Assembly (NCBI GenBank): GCA_002325245.1
Contig: DCRR01000015.1
Coordinates: forward strand, 1 to 64,000
Origin: Microbacteriaceae bacterium UBA1487
GTDB taxonomy: Bacteria; Actinomycetota; Actinomycetes; Actinomycetales; Microbacteriaceae
Direction: 5' to 3'
DNA length: 64,000 nt
Shown here: piece by piece, positions 37,747-45,710 of the stretch
How the letters are laid out: each line of letters starts with the position of its first letter
How positions within the stretch are numbered: the stretch's first letter is position 1
Made by a program: the position numbers and the translations under genes
Notes under the pieces: model-generated
The model's database searches: none
What the model saw: only the letters and a program-made list of their open reading frames with translations
Told to the model about the DNA's origin: nothing

Positions 37747-38766
37747 TCAGCCCACCCGGCTCGGGTCGGCGGCGTCGGCGAACGTCGTGTTGAACAACGT
37801 CTCGAGCGCGGCGTCGGCCTGGTCCTGCGACGGGATGTCGCCGTTGGCGACCTGGATCGGTCCGACGACCTCGAGCACCGAGTACTGCGCGGCGCCGGGA
37901 GCGAAGTCGAGGTCGATGACGGTGCGCTCCAGGAGCACGACCGTGGCGACCTCGAGGTCGAGGCCCGAGACGTCGGCGAGCAGCTGCGCGGTCTCGTCCG
38001 GGTTCTCCAGAGCCCAGGCGCGCGCCTTCTCGTAGGCGTCGGCGACGACCTGCGCGAGGTCGGCGTTGTTGGTGATGAAGTCCTCCGTCGCGTTCAGGAA
38101 GCCGTAGGTGTTGAAGTCAACGTTGCGGTAGAACAGCTCCACGCCGTCGTTGAGCTCGTGCGCGGCCATCATCGGGTCAAGACCCGACCAGGCGTCGACG
38201 CTGCCGTTGACCAGGGCCACGCCTCCGTCGGCGTGCTGCAGGTTCTGGATGTCGACCTCGCTCGGGTCGACGCCCGCCTCGTCGAGCGCTTGCAGCAGGA
38301 AGAAGTACGGGTCGGTGCCAATGGTGACCGCAACCGTCTTGCCGCGCAGGTCCGCCACCGACTCGATGCCGCTGCCCGGCAGCGTGACGAGCGCCGACCA
38401 CTCGGGCTGGGTGTAGATCCCGATGGTCTGGATGGGCGAGCCGTTGGCGCGCGCCAGGAGCGCGGCCGAGCCGGCGGTCGAGCCGACGTCGAGGGCGCCG
38501 GCGCGCAGGCCCTCATTCGCCTTGTTCGAGCCGAGCGACTGGGTCCAGGTCACGGCGACGTCGTCGCCGAGGGTGTCCTCGATCCAGCCCTGCTCCTTGA
38601 TGATGAGGCTGAGCGGGTTGTAGGTGGCGAAGTCGAGGCTGAGCGTCGACTTGCTCCACTCGCCGCCCGCGCCGGCGCCGGGCGTCGCGTTCTCGCCGGC
38701 GCAGCCCGCGAGGGCAAGCGAGGCGATGACCGCGGTCGCCGCGGCGGCCAGGAAGGTCTTCTTCAT
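37747..38766 (-). CDS. ssuA: ABC transporter substrate-binding lipoprotein, sulfonate/taurine type
   Basis: 339 residues. Lipoprotein signal with lipobox ALAGC, Cys at 22. The mature part is a two-lobed periplasmic-type binding protein of the SsuA/TauA/NMT1 group (LRAGALDVGSTAGSAALLARANGSPIQTIGIY, then DLRGKTVAVTIGTDPYFFLLQAL). It would capture a small anionic or aromatic substrate outside the membrane. ATG with AAGGACA upstream. The leader contains CCACCACAGCACG. Order of transcription is ssuB, ssuA, ssuC. Confidence 0.87.
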   Translation of the reverse strand: MKKTFLAAAATAVIASLALAGCAGENATPGAGAGGEWSKSTLSLDFATYNPLSLIIKEQGWIEDTLGDDVAVTWTQSLGSNKANEGLRAGALDVGSTAGSAALLARANGSPIQTIGIYTQPEWSALVTLPGSGIESVADLRGKTVAVTIGTDPYFFLLQALDEAGVDPSEVDIQNLQHADGGVALVNGSVDAWSGLDPMMAAHELNDGVELFYRNVDFNTYGFLNATEDFITNNADLAQVVADAYEKARAWALENPDETAQLLADVSGLDLEVATVVLLERTVIDLDFAPGAAQYSVLEVVGPIQVANGDIPSQDQADAALETLFNTTFADAADPSRVG

Positions 38767-38812
38767 GGGGTGTCCTTCGTGCTGTGGTGGATGGTGCGGG
38801 ATGGGGGTGCGA

Positions 38813-39667
38813 TCAGTCGCCGCGCTGTGCGCGCTGCGCCTTGATCGCCTTGGTGATGTAGTTCTCGGGATGGTGCGTCTCGACCCCGAGCAGGTCGAGA
38901 AGCTCGGCGCGGAGGATCGCGATGCCGGGGTCGGCCCGGTCCCGCGGGCGAGGCTTGCCGACCTCGAGGATGCGGCGGATCGACCCGCCCGGATGCGCCT
39001 CCTGGGTGCCCAGGAGCACGATCCGGTCGGCGAGCTGCAGCGCCTCGTCGACGTCGTGGGTGACGAGCACGATGGTCGCGGGCTCGGCCGCGTGGATATC
39101 GAGCAGCAGGTCCTGCATGGTGAGCCGGGTCAGGGCATCGAGGGCGCCGAACGGCTCATCGAGCAGGAGCACTCCCGGGCCGCGGGCCAGGGCCCGGGCG
39201 AGCGAGGCGCGCTGCGCCATGCCGCCGGAGATCTGACGCGGGCGGAGCTCCGCGGCGTGGTCGAGCTGCACGAGCTTCAACAGCTCGCGGACGCGAGCCG
39301 TGCCTTCGGCGCGGTCGGTTCCGCGCGGCAGGCCGAGCTCGACGTTGCGCTGAATGGAGCGCCACGGCAGGAGCCGCGGCTCCTGGAAGGCGACCGCGCT
39401 GCGCTGGTCGACATCCGCCACCGGGGTGCCGTCGATGCGCAGTTCGCCCGCGTTCGGCCGGTCGAGCCCGCTGATCAGACGCAGCAGGGTCGACTTGCCG
39501 CAGCCGGACGGCCCGAGCAGGGCGACGATCTCTCCGGGGCGGACCTCGAGGTCGACATCGCGCAGGATGACGCGGGAGTCGCCGGCGTCGGTCGGGAAGC
39601 TGCGGCCGACGCCACGCAGCCCGACGCGGAGCGCGGGCGAGGTGGCGACGGAGGTGACGGCGGGCAT
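38813..39667 (-). CDS. ssuB: ABC transporter ATP-binding protein, sulfonate/taurine type
   Basis: 284 residues. Walker A is GPSGCGKST (near 52-60), the Q-loop AFQEPRLLPWRS, the signature ISGGMAQRASLARAL, Walker B GVLLLDEPFGALDAL and the H-loop LVTHDVDEA. RLLPWRS after the Q-loop is typical of the SsuB/TauB/NrtD group. It drives the permease at 36836. ATG at 39667 (MPAVTSV) is chosen; a TTG twelve codons upstream is possible. First gene of its cassette. Confidence 0.88.
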   Translation of the reverse strand: MPAVTSVATSPALRVGLRGVGRSFPTDAGDSRVILRDVDLEVRPGEIVALLGPSGCGKSTLLRLISGLDRPNAGELRIDGTPVADVDQRSAVAFQEPRLLPWRSIQRNVELGLPRGTDRAEGTARVRELLKLVQLDHAAELRPRQISGGMAQRASLARALARGPGVLLLDEPFGALDALTRLTMQDLLLDIHAAEPATIVLVTHDVDEALQLADRIVLLGTQEAHPGGSIRRILEVGKPRPRDRADPGIAILRAELLDLLGVETHHPENYITKAIKAQRAQRGD

Positions 39668-39754
39668 GGCTGTGAAGTTACGGACATCGCCGCCGCAACT
39701 CAACGCGGCATGTCACGAAGTGAAACCTTGCGTCACACTTCGTCTTTCAGGGCG
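39668..39754 (-). promoter_or_regulatory. Upstream region of the ssu-like cassette
   Basis: Contains an eight-base stem (ACGAAGTG 39715-39722 with CACTTCGT 39736-39743) and, on the minus strand, two GTGTGACGC units 22 bases apart, the first overlapping the stop of the upstream permease gene. The 11-mer GAAGTGTGACG (plus 39731-39741) recurs in the right arm of the palindrome at 36737-36820. Likely site for a regulator or weak terminator; no clear promoter hexamers. Confidence 0.4.
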
Positions 39755-40624
39755 TCACACGACGGCGCCGGCACTCCCGGTGGGGGCCCCGGCGATGATG
39801 CGGTGGCGCACCGCTCCGGAGATCGCGTCGACGATCATCGTCACGAGGATGATCACGATGAGCGCGATTCCGATGCGATCCCAGTCGCGCTGGTCGAACA
39901 CGCGCGACAGCAGGGAGCCGATTCCGCCGGCGCCGACGACGCCGAGGATCGCCCCGGCCCGGATGTTCACCTCGAAGCGGTAGAGCCAGAACGCGATCAC
40001 CTCGGGCATCACCTGCGGCAGAATCGCCCAGCGCATCACCTGCAGCGGATTCGCACCCGAGGAGCGCACCGATTCGACCGGTCCGGTGTCGATGCCTTCG
40101 ATCACCTCACTGGTGAGCTTGCCGAGCGTGCCGATCGAGCCGACGCCGAGGGCGAGGGCTCCGGGCAGCGGCCCGAGGCCGAAGATCGGCACCATGATGA
40201 CGATCGCGAAGATGACGTCGGGCACCGTGCGAATGGCGTTGAGCACCTGCCGGGTCGGCACCACGATCCAGCGCGGCGCGGTGTTGGAGGCGGCGAGGAA
40301 CCCGATCGGGAACGACAGCAGGGCTCCGATCACCGTTCCGACCCACGCCATCGCGAGCGACTGCCCCATGAACTCGAGCGAGGTGAGCCAGTACTCGGCG
40401 TAGGGCTCCTCGAACGGGTTGTTGAGCGCGCCGCGCAGCATGAGCCCGGTGTAGGTGACGAAGTTCTCGGGGAACTGCGCGAGCCGCTCCCACTTGATCT
40501 CGATGACCGAGAGGCACAGCAGCACGATCGCGAGTGCGATCAGCTCGATCGTGAGGACGCGCCACTTCTTGGGCGGCGCCGGGCGCGTCGTCTGCGGACG
40601 CGGCGCGGGCACGGTGGCGGTCAT
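39755..40624 (-). CDS. phnE: Phosphonate-type ABC transporter permease, second
   Basis: 289 residues. Helices begin at about 25 (IELIALAIVLLCLSVIEI); the ATPase-contact loop is SSGANPLQVMRWAILPQVMPEVIAFWLYRFEVNIRAG, characteristic of PhnE, followed by ILGVVGAGGIG. It forms the membrane channel with the PhnE copy upstream. ATG at 40624 overlaps the stop of that copy by four bases; a longer open frame through the neighbour is not coding. Confidence 0.9.
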   Translation of the reverse strand: MTATVPAPRPQTTRPAPPKKWRVLTIELIALAIVLLCLSVIEIKWERLAQFPENFVTYTGLMLRGALNNPFEEPYAEYWLTSLEFMGQSLAMAWVGTVIGALLSFPIGFLAASNTAPRWIVVPTRQVLNAIRTVPDVIFAIVIMVPIFGLGPLPGALALGVGSIGTLGKLTSEVIEGIDTGPVESVRSSGANPLQVMRWAILPQVMPEVIAFWLYRFEVNIRAGAILGVVGAGGIGSLLSRVFDQRDWDRIGIALIVIILVTMIVDAISGAVRHRIIAGAPTGSAGAVV

Positions 40625-41436
40625 CGGGCCAGCCTCCGCCGCAGGTAGCCGGAGCTCTGGTCGATCAGGAACACAACCACGAACAGCAGCACGATGATCG
40701 CTGACAGGTTGTCGTAGTTGAACCGGGCCAGCTGGACCGCGATCTGCGTTCCGATGCCGCCGGCGCCGACGAATCCGAGCACCACCGAGGCGCGCACGTT
40801 GAGCTCGAACACGTACATCGAGTACGAGACATAGTTGGGCAGGATCTGCGGCAGCACGGCGACGCGGGAGCGCTGCACGACGTTCGCTCCGGAGGCGTCC
40901 GCCGCTTCGAGCGGGCCCGGGTCGACCGCATCGATCGTCTCGGCGGTGAGCTTGGCGATGATGCCGATGTTGAACATGATGAGCGCGAGCACGCCGGCCA
41001 GGGCGCCGATGCCGACAAAGGCGACGAAGAGAAGGCCCCAGACCACGTCGGGAAGGGAGCGTCCGACCGAGAGGATGAGCTTCGAGGCCCGGTAGACGAT
41101 CGCGTTCGGGTTGGAGACGGTCGAGGCGAGGAACGACACGACGAGGGCGATGCCGGTGCCGATGACGGTCGCCACCACGGCGGTCGCGAGGGTGACCGAC
41201 ATCGGCTGGATGGTCTGGACGAGGAAGCTCCAGTCGGGAGCGAAGAACTGGCTGATGATGAACCAGCCGCGGCCGGTGTCGGTGAACAGCGGCAGGATCG
41301 TGAAGTCGATCGCGCTGCCCGCCACGATCGTGACGACGACCGCGATCGCGATGAGCGACCACGCTCCGAGCGGAGGCCGCGGGCGTGCCGGACGCGCCGT
41401 TCGATTCGGCGCGGCAGAGGCGGTGGCCGCGGTCAT
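40621..41436 (-). CDS. phnE: Phosphonate-type ABC transporter permease, first
   Basis: 271 residues, about six helices, with the PhnE-like loop DASGANVVQRSRVAVLPQILPNYVSYSMYVFELNVRAS and VLGFVGAGGIG. It pairs with the second PhnE. The two are about the same size but clearly diverged, so the channel is a heterodimer. The ATG overlaps the phnC stop by four bases. Confidence 0.9.
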   Translation of the reverse strand: MTAATASAAPNRTARPARPRPPLGAWSLIAIAVVVTIVAGSAIDFTILPLFTDTGRGWFIISQFFAPDWSFLVQTIQPMSVTLATAVVATVIGTGIALVVSFLASTVSNPNAIVYRASKLILSVGRSLPDVVWGLLFVAFVGIGALAGVLALIMFNIGIIAKLTAETIDAVDPGPLEAADASGANVVQRSRVAVLPQILPNYVSYSMYVFELNVRASVVLGFVGAGGIGTQIAVQLARFNYDNLSAIIVLLFVVVFLIDQSSGYLRRRLAR

Positions 41437-42254
41437 GCGGTCGCGCCGGGAGCCGCGTCCGCCACCGCTCCCGCGTCGGGAAGCAGGTCTTCGGCGGTGA
41501 GCGAGCGTCCGTAGATCTCGGCGAACACGGCGTCGTCGGCGTCCTCCGGCGGACCGTCGAAGACGATCTTGCCGCCGCGCATCCCGATGATCCGCTGCGC
41601 GTAGGTGCGCGCCAGATCGAGGAAGTGCAGGTTGACGACCGTGGTGATGCCGAGGTCGCGGTTGATCCGGCGCAGGTCGCGCATGACCAGGTTGGCGGTG
41701 GGCGGGTCGAGCGAGGCGACCGGCTCGTCGGCGAGGATCACGTCGGGCTGCTGGGCGAGAACGCGCGCGATCGCCACGCGCTGCTGCTGGCCGCCGGAGA
41801 GCTGCGAGGCCCGGGTGTAGGCCTTCTCGACGATGCCCACGCGCTCGAGCGCCTGGAAGGCGAGCTCGACATCCGCCTTGCGATACCAGCCGAGCAGCGC
41901 TCGCCAGGTGGGGGTCGCGTGCAGTCGTCCGACCAGCACGTTGTTCAGGACGCTCGTGCGGGTCACGAGGTTGAAGGACTGGAAGACCATGCCCACCTTG
42001 GAGCGCAGGCGCCGCAGGGCGCTCTTCTTGGCCCCGTCGACGCGCTGGCCCGAGACCTCCAGCTCTCCCCCGGTCGGGGTGACCAGACCGTTGATCGAGC
42101 GAACCAGCGTCGACTTGCCGGCCCCCGAGAGCCCCACCACGACGACGAACTGGCCGTCGGGGATCTCGAGATCGATCTCGTCGAGACCGATGGTCCCATT
42201 CGGGTAGCGCACGGACACCTTCGCGAAGCGGATCACAGACCCATCCTCCCCCAT
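41433..42254 (-). CDS. phnC: Phosphonate-type ABC transporter ATP-binding protein
   Basis: 273 residues. Walker A GLSGAGKST (about 42-50), signature LSGGQQQRVAIARVLAQQPDVILADEPVASLDP, and the PhnC-type MVFQSFNLVTRTSVLNNVLVGRL. It energises the two PhnE permeases. ATG at 42254 is taken; a GTG at codon 7 (VIRFAKVSV) would also give a normal protein. 57 bases separate it from phnD. Confidence 0.92.
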   Translation of the reverse strand: MGEDGSVIRFAKVSVRYPNGTIGLDEIDLEIPDGQFVVVVGLSGAGKSTLVRSINGLVTPTGGELEVSGQRVDGAKKSALRRLRSKVGMVFQSFNLVTRTSVLNNVLVGRLHATPTWRALLGWYRKADVELAFQALERVGIVEKAYTRASQLSGGQQQRVAIARVLAQQPDVILADEPVASLDPPTANLVMRDLRRINRDLGITTVVNLHFLDLARTYAQRIIGMRGGKIVFDGPPEDADDAVFAEIYGRSLTAEDLLPDAGAVADAAPGATA

Positions 42255-42311
42255 CGAGAAACTCGGGGACAGCGCCGTGGCGCCGCCCCCGAGTTGCGGA
42301 ACTTCTTCGGT

Positions 42312-43271
42312 CTACTCGCCGAAGTTGGCCTCGACCTGGCGCGCTGCGTCGAGCGCGTCGAGGTCGGCGGGCACGAGTCCGTCGATGTTGTAGATGGCGT
42401 TGAGGATCGCGATGCCGTCCTCGGTGTCGGCGATCGCGAGGAACGCGTCGGTGATCGACGTCTTCAGGTCCTCCGGCAGGTCGCCGCCGACGGCGATGCC
42501 GTCGTTCGGAATGTTGGTCGACCAGGCGAACACGGTGACGTCACTGCCGACGGTCGGGATCTCCTCGACGACGCTTGAGCGCGCGTCGTTGTAGCTGGTT
42601 CCGACGGTGGCCTCTCCGCGCGCCACGGCGCTGACCGCGTTCGGGTGCCCGCCCGCGAAGAACGCGCCGCTCAGGTTGAACGGGTCGAGGCCGACCTCCT
42701 GAAGCTGCGTCGCCGGGTAGTAGTAGCCCGAGGCCGAGCCCTCATCGACGAAGGCGATGATCTCGTCCTCGGTGATGTTCGCGAGCGCGTCCTGGCCGAC
42801 GGGGCCGGACTCGGCCGTGTCGGTGCCGTTGCAGAAGGTGTAGCCGTCCTCGTCCGTGACGATGTCGGTGGTGCAGAAGCGGTCCGTGTCGTTCGTGAAC
42901 CACTGAGTGACGTAGGTGCTCGATCCGAAGCGGACCGACTGGAGGACCGCCTCGGCGCCGGCCTGGTCGACGGCCTGCACGAGCGCGATCGGACCGAACA
43001 TGCCGACGTGCGCCTGACCGGCCTGCATGGCGACCACGAGGGCGTTGTAGCTGTCGGTGACGATCACGTCGACGGGCATGTCGAGCTGCGCCTCGAGGAG
43101 CCCCGCGAGCTCTTCGCCGTCGAGCACGAGCTGGTCGACGTCCTGCGACGGCACGAGGCCGACGACGAGCGTCTCGGGCGCCTCCGGCGCCGCGTCTTCG
43201 GTCGGCGCACACGCCGAGAGCGCAAGACCCGCGACCGCCACGGTCGCCAGGGTCAGGAACGATTTCTTCAC
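42312..43271 (-). CDS. phnD: PhnD-type phosphate/phosphite/phosphonate-binding lipoprotein
   Basis: 319 residues. Lipoprotein signal with lipobox LSAC (Cys 21). The mature part has the PhnD pattern VGLVPSQDVDQL, AMQAGQAHVGMFGPIALVQA, and AVSAVARGEATVGTSYNDAR. The DRFCTTDIVTDEDGYTFCNG stretch has a cysteine pair that could form a disulfide. The start is GTG at 43271, because GGAGGA lies at the right distance; the ATG four codons upstream contains that ribosome-binding site. Ligand could be phosphonate, phosphite or hypophosphite. Confidence 0.9.
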   Translation of the reverse strand: MKKSFLTLATVAVAGLALSACAPTEDAAPEAPETLVVGLVPSQDVDQLVLDGEELAGLLEAQLDMPVDVIVTDSYNALVVAMQAGQAHVGMFGPIALVQAVDQAGAEAVLQSVRFGSSTYVTQWFTNDTDRFCTTDIVTDEDGYTFCNGTDTAESGPVGQDALANITEDEIIAFVDEGSASGYYYPATQLQEVGLDPFNLSGAFFAGGHPNAVSAVARGEATVGTSYNDARSSVVEEIPTVGSDVTVFAWSTNIPNDGIAVGGDLPEDLKTSITDAFLAIADTEDGIAILNAIYNIDGLVPADLDALDAARQVEANFGE

Positions 43272-43404
43272 GATGTCCTCCATGCCTCAATCGCCGCCGA
43301 GATGCGGCGCTGGAAAAGCTGCCCCGCGCAGTGGGGGCACCGTCCCAACGTTAAGCGTGCCTCGGATCGCTTCCGGGCGCTACAGGTGAGAATTTCCCCA
43401 ACGT
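43272..43404 (-). promoter_or_regulatory. phn cassette upstream region with direct repeats
   Basis: On the minus strand the nine-mer AACGTTGGG occurs twice, at plus 43344-43352 and 43397-43405, 53 bases apart, the outer one touching the stop codon of the HAD gene. The inner repeat is about 75 bases from the phnD start. A Pho-type or other operator is possible; Streptomyces PHO boxes (GTTCACC repeats) do not match. No firm promoter. Confidence 0.35.
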
Positions 43405-44070
43405 TTACATTGACAGCGCGTCGGCCCAATCGCGGATCGCCGGATACAGCTCCTCGGCGGTGGCGGCCCGCCGGGTGGGCGCTCCGTCTCCCCGTCGGTG
43501 CCGGTCGATCAGGAACGTGACTCCGCCCCGCGCCTGGATCTCGGCGTGATCGTTCTCCCAGATGTCGCCGAGGCTCGCCAGTGCATGGCCCGAGGCGAGG
43601 ACGCCCGCGCGGTCGAGGGCGGCGGACATGCCCTCGGGTTTCCGGGCGTCGGTCACGACCTGATCGAGCACGTCGGAAAGGCCGAGGCCCTCGATCACCT
43701 GGTCGAGGCCCCCGGCCGGCGAGTTGGTGATGAGGATGCGGGAGACGTGGTCCAGCTCGGCGAGGAGCTCGCGCATCCCCTCGGGGGCGCGCACCTCGCC
43801 GATCCAGCTGGCGATGTCGGCGCGGCTGCGCTGGAACGCCTCGTGCAGCGCCGCGCGCGGGACCACCGCCTCGCGCGCGAGCGCCGCGACGGCCTGGTAG
43901 CCATCACGGGCGGCGTCGAGCCCGGCGCCGTGGGCGAGGAAGTCGTCCAGTCGCGACAGCCGCGCCGCGCCGTCGGGCACGTTCGTGAAGGCGTGGCGCG
44001 CGTACTCGCGCACCGGCGCATCTCCGACGCAGAGCGTGCCGTCGAAGTCGAGAATGAGCGCGCCGCGCAT
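43405..44070 (-). CDS. HAD-family hydrolase
   Basis: 221 residues. Motif I ALILDFDGTLCVGD (4-17) with nucleophile D9 and D11; motif II ILITNSPAGG; motif III lysine followed by SLGDIWENDHAEI. An inserted helical cap lies between motif I and II, so it is a subfamily I phosphatase-type enzyme. The substrate is unknown; its position in front of phnDCE suggests a phosphonate- or phosphate-ester function, but this is inference. ATG at 44070 (MRGALILDF) is chosen. It starts four bases after the nusB stop. Confidence 0.85.
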   Translation of the reverse strand: MRGALILDFDGTLCVGDAPVREYARHAFTNVPDGAARLSRLDDFLAHGAGLDAARDGYQAVAALAREAVVPRAALHEAFQRSRADIASWIGEVRAPEGMRELLAELDHVSRILITNSPAGGLDQVIEGLGLSDVLDQVVTDARKPEGMSAALDRAGVLASGHALASLGDIWENDHAEIQARGGVTFLIDRHRRGDGAPTRRAATAEELYPAIRDWADALSM

Positions 44071-44074
44071 GTCG

Positions 44075-44488
44075 CTACTCCTGGCTGCGCGCGACTCCAC
44101 CGAGCAGACCGTTGAGGAATCCCGCCGAGTCGTCGGTGCTCATGATCGTCGCAGCTTCCACGGCCTCCGAGATCGCCACCGGGTTCGGCACCTCGGGGTT
44201 GAACAGGATCTCCCAGGTCGCCAGTCGCGCGAGCGCGCGGTCGAGCGCGGGCATCCGGTCCAGCTTCCAGCCCTGCGCGTGCTCGATGATCACGGTGTCG
44301 ATCTCGTCGAGGTGCTCCTGCACCCCGGCCACGATCTCGCGGGCATACAGCCACGACGACTCGCGCTGCGGCTGGGAAGCCGCGCGCACCGATTCGTCGG
44401 CCAGCAGATCGGCGATCGGAATGCCGCGAACGTCGGCACCGAAGAGGATGTCGAGCGCGCGCTTGCGGGCTTTGGTCCGTGCGCTCAC
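44075..44488 (-). CDS. nusB: Transcription antitermination protein NusB
   Basis: 137 residues, the all-helical NusB fold: ARKRALDILFGAD, ALDRALARLATWEILF, and NPVAISEAVEAATIMSTDDSAGFLNGLLGGV at the C-terminus. It binds boxA RNA with NusE for rRNA antitermination. The start is GTG, overlapping the efp stop by one base (TAGTG). Confidence 0.95.
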   Translation of the reverse strand: MSARTKARKRALDILFGADVRGIPIADLLADESVRAASQPQRESSWLYAREIVAGVQEHLDEIDTVIIEHAQGWKLDRMPALDRALARLATWEILFNPEVPNPVAISEAVEAATIMSTDDSAGFLNGLLGGVARSQE

Positions 44489-45051
44489 TAGTCGGTCACG
44501 CGACCGAGGTACGAGCCGTCACGGGTGTCGACCTTGACCCGGGTGTTCTGCTCGAGGAAGAGCGGAACCTGGATCTCGTAGCCGGTCTCGAGCGTGGCGG
44601 CCTTGGTGCCGGCACTGGAGCGATCGCCCTGGAGGCCGGGCTCGGTGTAGGTCACCTCGAGCACGACAGAGGCGGGGAGCTCGACGTAGAGCGCCTCGCC
44701 CTCGTGGGTCGCGATGGTCGCGATCTGGTTCTCGAGCATGAAGTTGGCAGCGTCGCCGACGACGGCGGCCGGGATGGTGCGCTGGTCGTAGTCGCTCGTG
44801 TCCATGAACACGAAGTCCTCGCCGTCCTTGTACAGGAACTGGAAGTCGCGACGGTCGACGGTCGCGAAGTCGATCTTGGTGCCGGCGTTGAACGTGCGGT
44901 CGACGGTCTTGCCGCTCATCACGTTCTTGAGCTTGGTGCGCACGAAGGCGCCGCCCTTGCCCGGCTTGACGTGCTGGAACTCGATGACGTTCCAGAGCTG
45001 GCCGTCGATCGACAGCACGCTGCCGTTCTTGATGTCGTTGGTGGTCGCCAT
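44488..45051 (-). CDS. efp: Translation elongation factor P
   Basis: 187 residues. KOW-like N-terminal domain with the loop HVKPGKGGAFVRTKLKN, whose K32 corresponds to the position modified in other bacteria, followed by two OB domains. It relieves ribosome stalling at polyproline. ATG with a CAGGAGGC ribosome-binding site. No modification genes (epmAB, ymfI) are seen near it. Confidence 0.97.
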   Translation of the reverse strand: MATTNDIKNGSVLSIDGQLWNVIEFQHVKPGKGGAFVRTKLKNVMSGKTVDRTFNAGTKIDFATVDRRDFQFLYKDGEDFVFMDTSDYDQRTIPAAVVGDAANFMLENQIATIATHEGEALYVELPASVVLEVTYTEPGLQGDRSSAGTKAATLETGYEIQVPLFLEQNTRVKVDTRDGSYLGRVTD

Positions 45052-45118
45052 GTTTTGCCTCCTGGAGCGGGTCGGGTAGCCGAGAAGCGGCGTATCGAGA
45101 CCCCGCAGTGCCGCAGTC

Positions 45119-45130
45119 GAGTGTAGACGA
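45119..45130 (-). promoter_or_regulatory. Candidate -10 of the efp promoter
   Basis: TACACT (minus strand, plus 45120-45125) lies about 70 bases before the efp start in the short gap after aroQ. It is a good -10 match; the -35 region is GC-rich and not clear. Confidence 0.35.
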
Positions 45131-45133
45131 GCG

Positions 45134-45574
45134 TCAGTTCGCGCGACGAACCGCCGCGAGGGCGAGGACGTACGAGTCGAACCCGAAGCCGGCGATGACG
45201 CCCGAGGCGATGCCCGAGATCACGCTCGTGTGCCGGAAGGTCTCCCGTGCGTGCGGGTTCGAGATGTGCACCTCGACAAGCGGAAGGCCCGCCTTCGCGA
45301 CGAGCGCGGCCGCGTCGCGCAGCGCGTAGCTGTAGTGAGTGAAGGCCGCCGGATTCAGGATCACCGGCGCGTTCGCGTCGACCGCCTCGTGCAGCCAGCC
45401 GATCAGCTCGCCCTCGTCGTCGGTCTGCCGCAGGTCGATCTCGATGCCCTCGGCGCTCGGGTCGCTCGCGAGCATCACGCGCAGCGCCGAGAGATCCTGG
45501 TGCCCGTAGACCTCCGGCTCCCGGCTGCCGAGGCGACCGAGGTTGGGTCCGTTGAGAACGAAGACGCGCGTCAT
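45134..45574 (-). CDS. aroQ: 3-dehydroquinate dehydratase, type II
   Basis: 146 residues. It dehydrates 3-dehydroquinate in the shikimate pathway. Family motifs: VFVLNGPNLGRLGSREPEVYG with the catalytic tyrosine, NPAAFTHYSYALRDA and EVHISNPHARETFRHTS with the catalytic histidine. The ATG at 45574 has no Shine-Dalgarno. A TAGGCT hexamer ends seven bases upstream, so it may be a leaderless message. Confidence 0.96.
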   Translation of the reverse strand: MTRVFVLNGPNLGRLGSREPEVYGHQDLSALRVMLASDPSAEGIEIDLRQTDDEGELIGWLHEAVDANAPVILNPAAFTHYSYALRDAAALVAKAGLPLVEVHISNPHARETFRHTSVISGIASGVIAGFGFDSYVLALAAVRRAN

Positions 45575-45581
45575 GACTGTG

Positions 45582-45587
45582 AGCCTA
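45582..45587 (-). promoter_or_regulatory. Candidate -10 giving a leaderless aroQ transcript
   Basis: TAGGCT on the minus strand, with seven bases (CACAGTC) between it and the aroQ ATG. Transcription would start at or next to the ATG. No convincing -35 is visible. Confidence 0.4.
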
Positions 45588-45710
45588 GCGAAGGCGCGCG
45601 CGACTCAGACCGGGACGGCGTCGTGATTGCGTGTGACGACGATCTCGGAATGCCCCACCTGCTTGACGGCGCGCCGTCGCGCCAGCGGGAGTGCGCGGGC
45701 GCGGCCGAAC
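45588..45710 (-). other. Gap between aroB and aroQ
   Basis: About 123 bases with no supported gene. The short inverted segment GACGGCGCGCCGTC lies at about 45664-45677 and may be a weak terminator for the aroE-C-K-B transcript ahead of the candidate aroQ promoter. Confidence 0.3.
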
